A stretch of 64,000 nt of DNA, taken from contig JBGCGJ010000036.1 of assembly GCA_045110675.1 (NCBI GenBank), positions 62,001 through 126,000 on the forward strand, in the 5' to 3' direction. Below, in pieces: positions 51,346 to 59,739 of this stretch. This stretch comes from JBALVT01 sp045110675. Its GTDB lineage: Bacteria > Pseudomonadota > Gammaproteobacteria > Pseudomonadales > Halieaceae. How positions within the stretch are numbered: the stretch's first letter is position 1; each line of letters starts with the position of its first letter. The position numbers were made by a program, and so were the translations under genes. The notes below the pieces were generated by a model that saw only the letters and a program-made list of their open reading frames with translations, had not been told where the DNA came from and did not search any database.

Positions 51346-52649
51346 GACTCTGGCCTCGCCGACATTCTCTTAGCGGCAAGCTGGTATTACTGTTTCTGCT
51401 AATGGCAGTGCTTTTCGTGGTCCTGGTCGGCGGCAGCATGAGCAAAGTCTTTCGTGACCATTTGGACTATAACGTCCGACCGCATCTGAGCTTATATCTC
51501 GATTACGTGCAACAAGACATTGGTATACCACCTGATCGACGCAAAGCGGCGGAGTTGGCGAAAAAGCTCCATGTGAATATTCATATTGTCGACTCCAACT
51601 CGACATGGGCCTCCAACGGCATACCTCTGGACTACCAAGCGTTGGAGATGAAGGACCGCTTTCAGCGACGAGACATTGAATACGGGATGGCTCGACAGGG
51701 CAAGAACGAAGTTTTCATGGCGCGTTCTGGTGACACTACCTTGTATTTCGACGTCCCTAATATTCACCCTGAGCGAAAGGGCCGCGGTTTCATTCCGATG
51801 GTGTTGCTACTGCTTGTACTGCTTCTCCTGTATTACCTTACGCAACGCATGATTCGGCCTGTCGCCACCTTGCAAGCAGGCGTGAGACGTTTCGGACAAG
51901 GCGACCTGGACTACCGCGTCAAACTGAAGCGTCGCGATGAACTGGGCGAGCTGGCCGACGACTTCAACGAGATGGCCGATGATATACAGCAGATGCTAGA
52001 CGCCAAACGTCAGTTACTGTTAGCCATCAGCCACGAACTGCGTTCACCTTTGACCCGTGCAAAGGTATCCCTGGCGCTGATTGATGATGGACAGCAAAAG
52101 CAAGAACTAGGTCAGGATCTGGCGGAGATGGAGCGTTTAATTGAAGAGCTACTTGAAACCGAGCGCCTCAGCACGAGCCACAGAATCCTCAATAAACAGA
52201 CTTGCGATCTCACATCTCTAATCGAGGAAATATTGCAAGACCACTTTATGGATAGTGGCATTGGGAAAGTGATGAGTTCTGATTCGATTGCGCTGGAGCT
52301 TGATGGCCCACGTATCAAACTCCTGTTGAAAAACCTGTTGGAGAACGCCTTGCGGCATACACCACAAGGTGCTGAGCCGCCACAGATTACACTGAGCACG
52401 CATCGCGATGCAGTCAATATCGCCATACAGGATTACGGTGAAGGCATTGCGGTCCACCACATTCCCTTCCTGACCGAACCGTTCTATCGGGGCGATGCAT
52501 CCCGCCGACGCGAAACCGGAGGCTATGGCCTGGGCTTGTATTTATGCCGCGTTATTGTCGAGGCCCATGGGGGACAGCTGGCGATAGAGTCCGAAGTGGG
52601 CAGCGGTACAACCGTTCAGGTGCAATTACCGTTACCGGAAACACCTTAA
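51342..52649 (+). CDS. Sensor histidine kinase, CpxA-like
   Basis: 435 residues. The first membrane segment (about 13-31) and second (151-168) bracket a short periplasmic sensor of about 120 residues. A HAMP domain (about 170-222) precedes the HisKA domain with phospho-acceptor His231 in ISHELRSPLTR, and the ATPase domain has N box NLLENALRH (331-339), DYGEGI and GGYGLGLYL. It controls the OmpR-type regulator encoded immediately upstream. Together with the Spy-like lipoprotein this matches envelope-stress sensing. The gene order lipoprotein-regulator-kinase in one direction differs from E. coli, where cpxP is divergent. Confidence 0.9.
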   Translation: MRLWPRRHSLSGKLVLLFLLMAVLFVVLVGGSMSKVFRDHLDYNVRPHLSLYLDYVQQDIGIPPDRRKAAELAKKLHVNIHIVDSNSTWASNGIPLDYQALEMKDRFQRRDIEYGMARQGKNEVFMARSGDTTLYFDVPNIHPERKGRGFIPMVLLLLVLLLLYYLTQRMIRPVATLQAGVRRFGQGDLDYRVKLKRRDELGELADDFNEMADDIQQMLDAKRQLLLAISHELRSPLTRAKVSLALIDDGQQKQELGQDLAEMERLIEELLETERLSTSHRILNKQTCDLTSLIEEILQDHFMDSGIGKVMSSDSIALELDGPRIKLLLKNLLENALRHTPQGAEPPQITLSTHRDAVNIAIQDYGEGIAVHHIPFLTEPFYRGDASRRRETGGYGLGLYLCRVIVEAHGGQLAIESEVGSGTTVQVQLPLPETP

Positions 52650-52663
52650 AATCTCAGTAGTCA

Positions 52664-53779
52664 CTAGCGCTCTCCTTTAGCTGAGCCCACAGTCGATGAC
52701 TCACTACCGCGAACGATTCCATAGATTTCCCGAAACGGTCCGAGGAGGTTCTGCTTTAAACTCGTGTTATGTATCTGGTCTTCCTCAATCAACCCCCAGG
52801 GCGTCTCCTCATCTTTTTCAGGAATGTATATCGTACCGAATAGTCTATCCCAGATACTCGTGACAGACGCGAGATTAGTGCCCCAGTGTTTTTCCAGCAC
52901 GCTGTGATGAGTGTGATGCATTGCCGGACTCTGTAGCCAAAGGGACAGAGCACGTGGAAAACGAATAGACACATGATGATGCCGAAAATTTCCGAGCAAG
53001 GCGTAGGCGAAAGAGAAAATACTGACATTCATTATCGTAACGCCAGTAATGCCCCCATTAAAAAGAAAGGCAAACACGCCAGCGACCAAGGCATAACTCA
53101 CCGCAGCCCCCGCTGCCCAGATGGGGGCAGCGAGAAAATGTTCTCTATAACGGGTGAGAGGTGTTAACACCTGCGCTGAATGGTGAACTTTATGAATCGC
53201 CCATAAGGCGGGATAGCGATGCATGGCCCAGTGTGTCGCGTAGAAGATAAAATCGGCCAACAGCAGGGTAAGCAAGCCATACAGTAGCATCCAAGATGTG
53301 GAGATTTCCATTGCAGGGCTTGCGCCAAAAACACCTTGCATTGCCGCGATGGTATGTCGTTCGATAAGCGGCGCCAGTGAACCCAAAAAAGCAATCACCC
53401 AAAACGGATGAAGCATTGCATCGATAAAATACAAGCCGATATCCACTCTGGCTGATCGATGCGTATAAATCTTTCGAGGAAACAGATAGCTCAACAGGCC
53501 CATGGGACGCTCCACGCCGTCGGCATCTTTCGCGCCCCGGCCACCGCGTACCTTCCAAAGAACCATGCACAAGAACAACGTCACCAGTAAATACGGCCAG
53601 TGCAGGGAATTGGTCGATGCACTGGGAAAACTTGCGTTCCAGAGTGAGTCCACAACCATCACCGAAATTTCGGAAAACGGGCCGAGAATGTCTTCAGCGC
53701 TATCGGCGATACCGCTTTGCTGAACGTATTCCTGCGCTTGTTCTTTGAAAGGGCTTTTGCCTGTAAGTAAACCAGTCAT
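52664..53779 (-). CDS. Sterol desaturase/fatty acid hydroxylase family membrane protein
   Basis: 371 residues with several membrane segments (about 20-40, 110-130, 155-180 and 230-260). The eight-histidine diiron signature is present as HWAMHR, HKVHHS and HHTHH, with a further HHH in LGNFRHHHVS. Family members hydroxylate or desaturate sterols, fatty acids, carotenoids or alkylglycerol ethers at the membrane using O2. The gene stands alone between convergent kinase and divergent dioxygenase genes. Its substrate is unknown. An alternative is an alkylglycerol monooxygenase-like role, which would release glycerol derivatives relevant to GlpT nearby, but this is speculation. Confidence 0.85.
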   Translation of the reverse strand: MTGLLTGKSPFKEQAQEYVQQSGIADSAEDILGPFSEISVMVVDSLWNASFPSASTNSLHWPYLLVTLFLCMVLWKVRGGRGAKDADGVERPMGLLSYLFPRKIYTHRSARVDIGLYFIDAMLHPFWVIAFLGSLAPLIERHTIAAMQGVFGASPAMEISTSWMLLYGLLTLLLADFIFYATHWAMHRYPALWAIHKVHHSAQVLTPLTRYREHFLAAPIWAAGAAVSYALVAGVFAFLFNGGITGVTIMNVSIFSFAYALLGNFRHHHVSIRFPRALSLWLQSPAMHHTHHSVLEKHWGTNLASVTSIWDRLFGTIYIPEKDEETPWGLIEEDQIHNTSLKQNLLGPFREIYGIVRGSESSTVGSAKGER

Positions 53780-53931
53780 TACTACGCTTCAGTTCTCCGC
53801 TTCCCAAAACAATCCATCCAAATTTCTCTAGCTTTAACTGGCTTCAACGCTACACCGGGCCTAGAATCGAACCCTGATAACACCGCTGCCTGCGCCTCTT
53901 CATTGGCGCTATGTATTGAGAAGAATACACT

Positions 53932-55038
53932 ATGAAAATAAGCGCCGTCGATCTCACGCAAAAGGCATTCATCCTGACTTGGGAGAATGGCAAGGCCACC
54001 GAACTTCCCTTCATCTGGCTCCGCGACAATGACCCCGATGAACTCCACCCCGACACCCTGGAGCGAACCTTCGATTTGACTAGCGTTGCGCTAGACATCC
54101 AACCTGCCTCCCACTGCCTGGAAAACAATACCCTGGTAGTGGATTGGCCTGAAAAACCAACAGCGTCTCGCTACAGCGCCGATTGGTTAACACAGACCTT
54201 ACCTGGCATGTCTCGCCCTGATCCATCAGAAACTGATCTGCAAACCTGGGACAGTTCAGGCCTCACTGCCATACCGCGTTTCGACGCCGCAGAATGCAGT
54301 TCCTCCTCCGCCACCTTGTATTCGGCGCTGGCCCACACTAAACGCCAGGGCATAGCAATTATCCATGGACTGGACGATGAACCACACGCCGGAGAACACT
54401 TTGCCGAACAAATCGGTTTTAAACGGCAAACCAACTTCGGCGTTATCTTTGAAGTGATCAACAAGCCAAGCCCCAACAACCTGGCCTATACTGCGCTGGC
54501 ACTTCCACTGCACACCGACTTGAGCAACCAGGAGGCTATTCCCGGATACCAGTTTCTGCACTGTTGGAAAAGCAGTGTTTCGGGCGGGGAATCCCGGTTC
54601 GCCGACGGCTATCGTGTCTGTGAAGACCTGCACAGAGATCGCCCCGATTATTTCAAGCTGTTATCAGAAACTGCCATACCCTGGCGATTCCACGATGAGG
54701 ATGTGGACATTCGTTTTCGCAGGCCGGTGATAGATGTCGATGCGAGCGGACGATTTCAGGGGCTGGCATTCAATGCACACCTTGCCGATATTCCCGATCT
54801 ACCCAGCGAACAACTCTATGATTTCTACGAAGCCTATCGCGATTTGATGCAGCGCATCCGCGATCCCGCCTATCTCATTCGCTATGCGTTGGCCCCGGGC
54901 GAGATGGTGATGTTTGACAATCGCCGCATACTGCACGGAAGAGAGGCTTTTGATCCTTCGGCGGGAGAAAGACATTTCAGGGGGTTTTATATCGAACACA
55001 ATGAAGTGAACTCTCGCATGAGAGTGCTGGCTCGCTAA
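53932..55038 (+). CDS. Gamma-butyrobetaine hydroxylase-like 2-oxoglutarate dioxygenase
   Basis: 368 residues. The N-terminal DUF971-like beta domain (about 8-95) and the TauD/TfdA-type catalytic jelly roll (about 130-360) are arranged as in gamma-butyrobetaine dioxygenase. The iron triad is H194-x-D196 (LHTDLS) and H335 (ILHGREAF), and the arginine at about 347-350 would bind 2-oxoglutarate. It would hydroxylate gamma-butyrobetaine to L-carnitine. One oddity: the zinc-binding cysteines that follow WLRDN in classical enzymes are replaced (RDNDPDELHP), so the N-terminal metal site seems lost. A related trimethylammonium substrate is therefore possible. glpT follows eight bases after the stop. 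Confidence 0.8.
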   Translation: MKISAVDLTQKAFILTWENGKATELPFIWLRDNDPDELHPDTLERTFDLTSVALDIQPASHCLENNTLVVDWPEKPTASRYSADWLTQTLPGMSRPDPSETDLQTWDSSGLTAIPRFDAAECSSSSATLYSALAHTKRQGIAIIHGLDDEPHAGEHFAEQIGFKRQTNFGVIFEVINKPSPNNLAYTALALPLHTDLSNQEAIPGYQFLHCWKSSVSGGESRFADGYRVCEDLHRDRPDYFKLLSETAIPWRFHDEDVDIRFRRPVIDVDASGRFQGLAFNAHLADIPDLPSEQLYDFYEAYRDLMQRIRDPAYLIRYALAPGEMVMFDNRRILHGREAFDPSAGERHFRGFYIEHNEVNSRMRVLAR

Positions 55039-55046
55039 GGGAATCT

Positions 55047-56414
55047 ATGTACGGAATATTCAAGCCGGCTCCACACCGTGAGCGTTTGCCAGCGGAACAG
55101 ATAGATCCCCATTATAAAACTCTGCGCTTGCAGGTATTTCTGGGAATTTTTATCGGCTACGCCGGATACTATCTGGTGAGAAAAAACTTCTCACTTGCCA
55201 TGCCTTTCCTGATTGAAGAACACGGCTATACCAAAGCACAACTTGGAATTGCCCTGTCCGCGGTTTCCATTGCCTATGGCCTGAGTAAATTTCTCATGGG
55301 CAGCGTTTCGGACCGCAGCAACCCGCGCTTCTTTCTCCCCGCCGGTTTAATGATATCCGCAAGCATCATGTTCCTGTTCGGCTTTGCGCCCTGGGCTACG
55401 GGCAGTGTCACAATGATATTCGCACTGCTGTTTCTCAACGGCTGGGTTCAAGGTATGGGCTGGCCTGCCTGCGGACGAACCATTGTGCACTGGTCCTCGG
55501 GCAATGAAAGGGGCCGAGTAGTCTCAGTGTGGAATGTGGCACACAATGTTGGCGGTGGGCTCATCGGGCCACTGTTCATTTTGGGTATGGCCTGGTTCAA
55601 CGACTGGTACAGTGCTTTTTACGTCCCGGCTACCGCCGCGATGTGTGTCGCGATATTGGTGTTCTTTTTATTGAGAGACACGCCACAATCCTGCGGCCTA
55701 CCACCTATCGAAGAGTACCGAGACGACTACCCTGCCGATTACAGCGACTCGGATGAACAGGAGCTATCGGGCAAGGAAATATTCTTAGCCTATGTACTCA
55801 ACAACAAACTGCTCTGGTTTATCGCCGTTGCCAACGCCTTTGTTTATCTTATTCGCTACGGCGTCTTGGACTGGGCTCCCACCTATTTAAGTGAAGCAAA
55901 AGATTTTACCGTCGATGAGAGTTCCTGGGCCTACTTTTTGTATGAGTGGGCTGGAATCCCGGGAACACTGCTTTGTGGCTGGGTTAGCGACAAGCTGTTC
56001 AAAGGCAGGCGCGCCCCTGCCGGAATGTTGTTTATGACCCTGGTGCTGATTGCAGTATTGGTCTACTGGTTTAATCCCCCCGGCAATACGGCAATCGACT
56101 TGGCGGCGCTCATCACCATCGGGTTTCTGATTTACGGTCCCGTAATGTTAATCGGCTTGCACGCTCTTGAACTCGTGCCGAAAAAAGCAGCCGGGACTGC
56201 GGCGGGACTAACCGGTTTATTCGGCTATCTCGGTGGCGCGGTAGTCGCCAACATCGCGATGGGCTTCACCGTAGATCACTATGGTTGGGACGGCGGTTTT
56301 ATCTTGCTGACAGGTGGCTGTTTTACAGCGATAGTTCTTATAGGTCTGACATTGAAGGGCGAACGCGCCCACCACAAAACTAGGGACGAAGCCCTTTGCG
56401 CTGAAGATAGCTAA
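55047..56414 (+). CDS. glpT: Glycerol-3-phosphate transporter GlpT (MFS, organophosphate:phosphate antiporter)
   Basis: 455 residues, about twelve membrane segments, and very similar along its length to E. coli GlpT by eye, for example GYYLVRKNF, MGSVSDRSNPR, GMGWPACGRTIVHW, DTPQSCGLPPIEEY, IRYGVLDWAPTY and KKAAGTAAG. The arginines that bind phosphate (in LVRKNF and LIRYG) are conserved. It exchanges glycerol-3-phosphate for phosphate at the inner membrane. It follows the dioxygenase gene by eight bases and its 3' end overlaps the convergent glycerophosphodiesterase gene by 35 bases, forming a GlpTQ-like pair. A shift toward glycerophosphocholine or another substrate is possible but not visible in these residues. 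Confidence 0.92.
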   Translation: MYGIFKPAPHRERLPAEQIDPHYKTLRLQVFLGIFIGYAGYYLVRKNFSLAMPFLIEEHGYTKAQLGIALSAVSIAYGLSKFLMGSVSDRSNPRFFLPAGLMISASIMFLFGFAPWATGSVTMIFALLFLNGWVQGMGWPACGRTIVHWSSGNERGRVVSVWNVAHNVGGGLIGPLFILGMAWFNDWYSAFYVPATAAMCVAILVFFLLRDTPQSCGLPPIEEYRDDYPADYSDSDEQELSGKEIFLAYVLNNKLLWFIAVANAFVYLIRYGVLDWAPTYLSEAKDFTVDESSWAYFLYEWAGIPGTLLCGWVSDKLFKGRRAPAGMLFMTLVLIAVLVYWFNPPGNTAIDLAALITIGFLIYGPVMLIGLHALELVPKKAAGTAAGLTGLFGYLGGAVVANIAMGFTVDHYGWDGGFILLTGGCFTAIVLIGLTLKGERAHHKTRDEALCAEDS

Positions 56415-57273
56415 TCAGTGCTGCGGGGTCGTCGGTGATAATTTCATCCACGCCCATTTCAATCAGCGCATCCCAGGCCTCTACGGTGTTGGCGGTCCAG
56501 GGTGCAACGCGCAAATCGTTTGCCTGGAACTCACTCACCATTTCCTTGGTAATCGACTTCCAATCAGGTGAAATATACTGAGCGTCAATCGACTTCGCCG
56601 CGGCGACCAAATCGACAAAGTTGCGTATGGTCAGCTGCGATGTCGCAATGCTGGGGTCCAGCTTCTTAACCCACTTTAGCGTTCTGTAATCAAAAGACTG
56701 CACCACCACTCTTCGCTGCAATTTGTGTTCTTGAATTTCGTCCACCAGAAGACGCGCGAAATGTTCCGCGCTGGGGGTCAACTCAGATCGGATCGGCAGT
56801 AACTTTGTTTCGATATTGAAGGTGACTTCTTTTGAGATCTTGGTGTCCGAGCGCTCCAGCATTTGAAAGAGTTCTTCCAGGGTCGCCATTGGCTCACCCG
56901 GCTGCAGCACCTGGTTGGGAAAATCCGGATTTTTTACGCTGCCACAATCCAGTTCCTTCAACTGACTGAGGGTTTGCGAGCGAAGTGGAATAGCTTGTGC
57001 AGGCGGCTTGCCATCGCGTAGACAAAAATTATTGATGATTGGATCGTGGCTGATCACTAACACGTCATCTTTGCTGACGCCCAGGTCCAGCTCCAATACA
57101 TCAACGCCCACATCAAGAGCGTACTGAAAGGCGGCCAGAGTGTTCTCGGGTCTTTCAGCCCTGGCGCCCCGGTGGCCCTGAACCTTTATATCGGCAAGGG
57201 CGGCGGTTGTGGTAGAAAACAAAACGGCGCAAATCGGCAGAGAAATACAACGAGGTAACTGCAGGATCTTCAA
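56380..57273 (-). CDS. Periplasmic glycerophosphodiester phosphodiesterase, GlpQ-like
   Basis: 297 residues from TTG 57273, chosen because GGAGAG lies six bases upstream and the protein then starts with a short basic region and signal peptide (core ISLPICAVLF, cleavage near AALAD). TTG 57291 is an alternative. The GDPD TIM barrel shows the catalytic GHRGARAERPENT, the metal ligands in ELDLGVSKDD and ISHDP, and later SFDYRTLKW. It hydrolyses glycerophosphodiesters such as glycerophosphocholine to glycerol-3-phosphate and choline in the periplasm. It is last in the operon with the second MttB and two DMGDH-like genes, linking choline release with betaine demethylation. Confidence 0.87.
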   Translation of the reverse strand: MKILQLPRCISLPICAVLFSTTTAALADIKVQGHRGARAERPENTLAAFQYALDVGVDVLELDLGVSKDDVLVISHDPIINNFCLRDGKPPAQAIPLRSQTLSQLKELDCGSVKNPDFPNQVLQPGEPMATLEELFQMLERSDTKISKEVTFNIETKLLPIRSELTPSAEHFARLLVDEIQEHKLQRRVVVQSFDYRTLKWVKKLDPSIATSQLTIRNFVDLVAAAKSIDAQYISPDWKSITKEMVSEFQANDLRVAPWTANTVEAWDALIEMGVDEIITDDPAALISYLQRKGLRP

Positions 57274-57294
57274 GAGGCTCTCCGAACTCAAGGG

Positions 57295-59736
57295 CTAGCC
57301 ACGCATCTTACCACCGTCCGGATCGTGAAGTGCCCTCATGGACGCTTTCGCGGCGAAGGGTGTGGTGGCGATTTCAATCTGAAAGTCCGCTTCGGCAATG
57401 GCCGCCCCGTTCAGACCCGGCGAATTCACGTAACCCATACCAACGGACGCTCCTACTGTGTGACCATACATACCGGAGGTCAAATAACCTACCACCTCAC
57501 CATTCATTAAAATGGGCTCATTGTGATAAAGCATGGGCTCCGGATCCTCAAGCTGAAACTGCACCATCCGTCGAGAGGGAATGCCCGCTGCTTTGGCAGC
57601 CAAGAAAGCATCCCGGCCAATAAAATCGGAAGCGTCAGGTTTTGCGGTAAAGGATAAACCGGCCTGCTGCAGATTATCTTCTGCGGCGACATCATGGCCC
57701 CAGTGTCGAAAGCCTTTTTCCAATCTCAAGCTATTCAGCGCGTGGAGGCCGACATTGCATAGCTCGAACTCAGTTCCCGCTTGCTGTAATGCGGCGAAAA
57801 CAGCGACCGCTTCACCGGCGGGGATAAACAACTCCCAGCCCAACTCACCTACGTACGACAAACGCTGCATCCACACCCTCGATCCGGCCACCTGAGCGAA
57901 CAGACCCGTTCCAAATTCAAAAGCGGCGGAGGAGAGATCTGTTTCTGAAATCTTCTGTAGCAGTGCCCTTGCGTTCGGGCCCTGAACTGACAAGCAAGCG
58001 AAGTCCATCGTCACATCAACAACCTTGGTATCCGCGAGCAAATTTTTCTGCAGATGCCACCAGTCACGATTATAAGAACCAATACCCGTGATCACATAAA
58101 AATGATCCCGAGCTAGCCGGGCAATGGTAAGGTCGGCCTCGATGCCTCCCCGCTCATTCAGCCACTGGGTATAAACAATTCCACCCGTTTCCACATCGAC
58201 ATTCGCGCAACTCAATCGTTGCAAGGTAGCAAGAGCTCCCGTACCGCTGACATCAAATTTGGCAAAGGAGGAAATATCGTAGACACCGACAGACTCCCGC
58301 ACACCGAGGTGTTCCGCCTCGGAGAACTTAAACCAATTTTGCCGGGCATAGCTGTACTCGTATTTTGCAGTAGCGCCGTTTCGCGCAAACCAGTTGGCTC
58401 GTTCGAATCCACCTACTTCGCCGAAGCAAGCTCCCTGTGACTCCAACGTTGCGTGCAGCGGAGATTGCAGTAAATCTCGCGCGGTCTCGTATTGATAAAA
58501 AGGCCAGTGCATCGCATAGGTGTGCCCCAACGCTTCGGGAATACGCTCTTCGATATAGGACTGGGTTTTCTGCACCGTGTTATTACGACGCACATCGGTT
58601 TCAGTGATTTCACCAGAGGGGTAGCCATCGACAATCCAATCGGCGACGATTTTACCCAAGCCACCCGAAGCCCCGATTCCCTTCGAATTCATGCCGCAGG
58701 CGACAAAGAAATTATCGATTTCAGGTGTTGGGCCCAACAGATGCAGATTATCGTTGGTAAAGCTCTCCGGACCATTGAAGAAGGTTCTAATACCCGCCTC
58801 GCCAAAATCAGGGAAGGTTTCCATCGCTCCCATCAGGTGTTCTTCGATGTGATCCATGTCGGTCGGAAATTCGCCAAAACAAAAATCTTCACCGATACGA
58901 GACATGGGGCAGCCGATGGCATTTTTTTCAAACCAACCCACCAGCATTTTCCCCGCGTCTTCCTTGAAATAAAGCCCCTTGTCGAAATCTCGCAGCACAG
59001 GGCGTCGTGTCAGATCCGACATATTCTCGGTGACAACGTAGTAGTGCTCACAGGCGTAAAGCGGCAGATCAATTCCTATTTTTTTTGCGATATCTCGGGA
59101 CCACAGTCCACCGGCTAAAATCACTTGCCTGGCTTGGATATCACCTCGCTCGGTGGACACGCCAACCGCCCTGCCATCATCGACAAGAATGTCATCAACC
59201 TTAATCCCTTCAAATATCTGCGCACCGCCATTGCGTGCACCTTTGGCCAGGGCCATGGTGGTATCGATGGGATTGGTCTGTCCGTCCTTCTCAATATAGA
59301 GACTGCCGATAACTCCATCTGGATTGATACCCGGATACAGTTCTTCCAATCGAGCGTTGTCTATCATTTCCGATTCCACGCCGAACACCTTGGCCATGGA
59401 GGAGCTGCGCTTAAGCTCTTCAAGGCGCGCTTCGGTTCGAGCCATGGACAAACTGCCGATTCTTCTATAACCCGTCGCTTGACCGGTCTCAGCTTCTAGC
59501 GAGGCGTACAGTTCATGACCATATTTTGCCAGGTTGGTCAGGGTGGGTGTGGGCCACAACATACTGACCAGCCCTGCCGCGTGCCAGGTAGTGCCGCAGG
59601 TCAATTGCTTTCTCTCCAGGACGACCACATCTTTCACACCGCGTTTGGTCAGATGGTAGGCAATAGAACACCCTACAATGCCGCCGCCTACGATGACAAT
59701 TTCTGCTTCGCCGGGAAGCTCTTTAGTAAACGACAT
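57295..59736 (-). CDS. Sarcosine/dimethylglycine dehydrogenase-like flavoprotein with GcvT domain
   Basis: 813 residues. The FAD motif GGGIVG is at 17-22, and the covalent-flavin histidine is His52 in TTWHAAG. The LTCGTTWHAAGLVSMLWP context resembles sarcosine dehydrogenase more than dimethylglycine dehydrogenase. The GcvT half begins near residue 420 with YARQNWFKF and contains SLRLEKGFRHWGHD as the folate-site motif. It would oxidise an N-methyl amino acid and form methylene-THF. It starts three bases after the upstream homologue's stop and is 21 bases before the glycerophosphodiesterase start, so translation is coupled. One plausible division is dimethylglycine for one paralogue and sarcosine for this one. 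Confidence 0.88.
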   Translation of the reverse strand: MSFTKELPGEAEIVIVGGGIVGCSIAYHLTKRGVKDVVVLERKQLTCGTTWHAAGLVSMLWPTPTLTNLAKYGHELYASLEAETGQATGYRRIGSLSMARTEARLEELKRSSSMAKVFGVESEMIDNARLEELYPGINPDGVIGSLYIEKDGQTNPIDTTMALAKGARNGGAQIFEGIKVDDILVDDGRAVGVSTERGDIQARQVILAGGLWSRDIAKKIGIDLPLYACEHYYVVTENMSDLTRRPVLRDFDKGLYFKEDAGKMLVGWFEKNAIGCPMSRIGEDFCFGEFPTDMDHIEEHLMGAMETFPDFGEAGIRTFFNGPESFTNDNLHLLGPTPEIDNFFVACGMNSKGIGASGGLGKIVADWIVDGYPSGEITETDVRRNNTVQKTQSYIEERIPEALGHTYAMHWPFYQYETARDLLQSPLHATLESQGACFGEVGGFERANWFARNGATAKYEYSYARQNWFKFSEAEHLGVRESVGVYDISSFAKFDVSGTGALATLQRLSCANVDVETGGIVYTQWLNERGGIEADLTIARLARDHFYVITGIGSYNRDWWHLQKNLLADTKVVDVTMDFACLSVQGPNARALLQKISETDLSSAAFEFGTGLFAQVAGSRVWMQRLSYVGELGWELFIPAGEAVAVFAALQQAGTEFELCNVGLHALNSLRLEKGFRHWGHDVAAEDNLQQAGLSFTAKPDASDFIGRDAFLAAKAAGIPSRRMVQFQLEDPEPMLYHNEPILMNGEVVGYLTSGMYGHTVGASVGMGYVNSPGLNGAAIAEADFQIEIATTPFAAKASMRALHDPDGGKMRG

Positions 59737-59739
59737 CGC

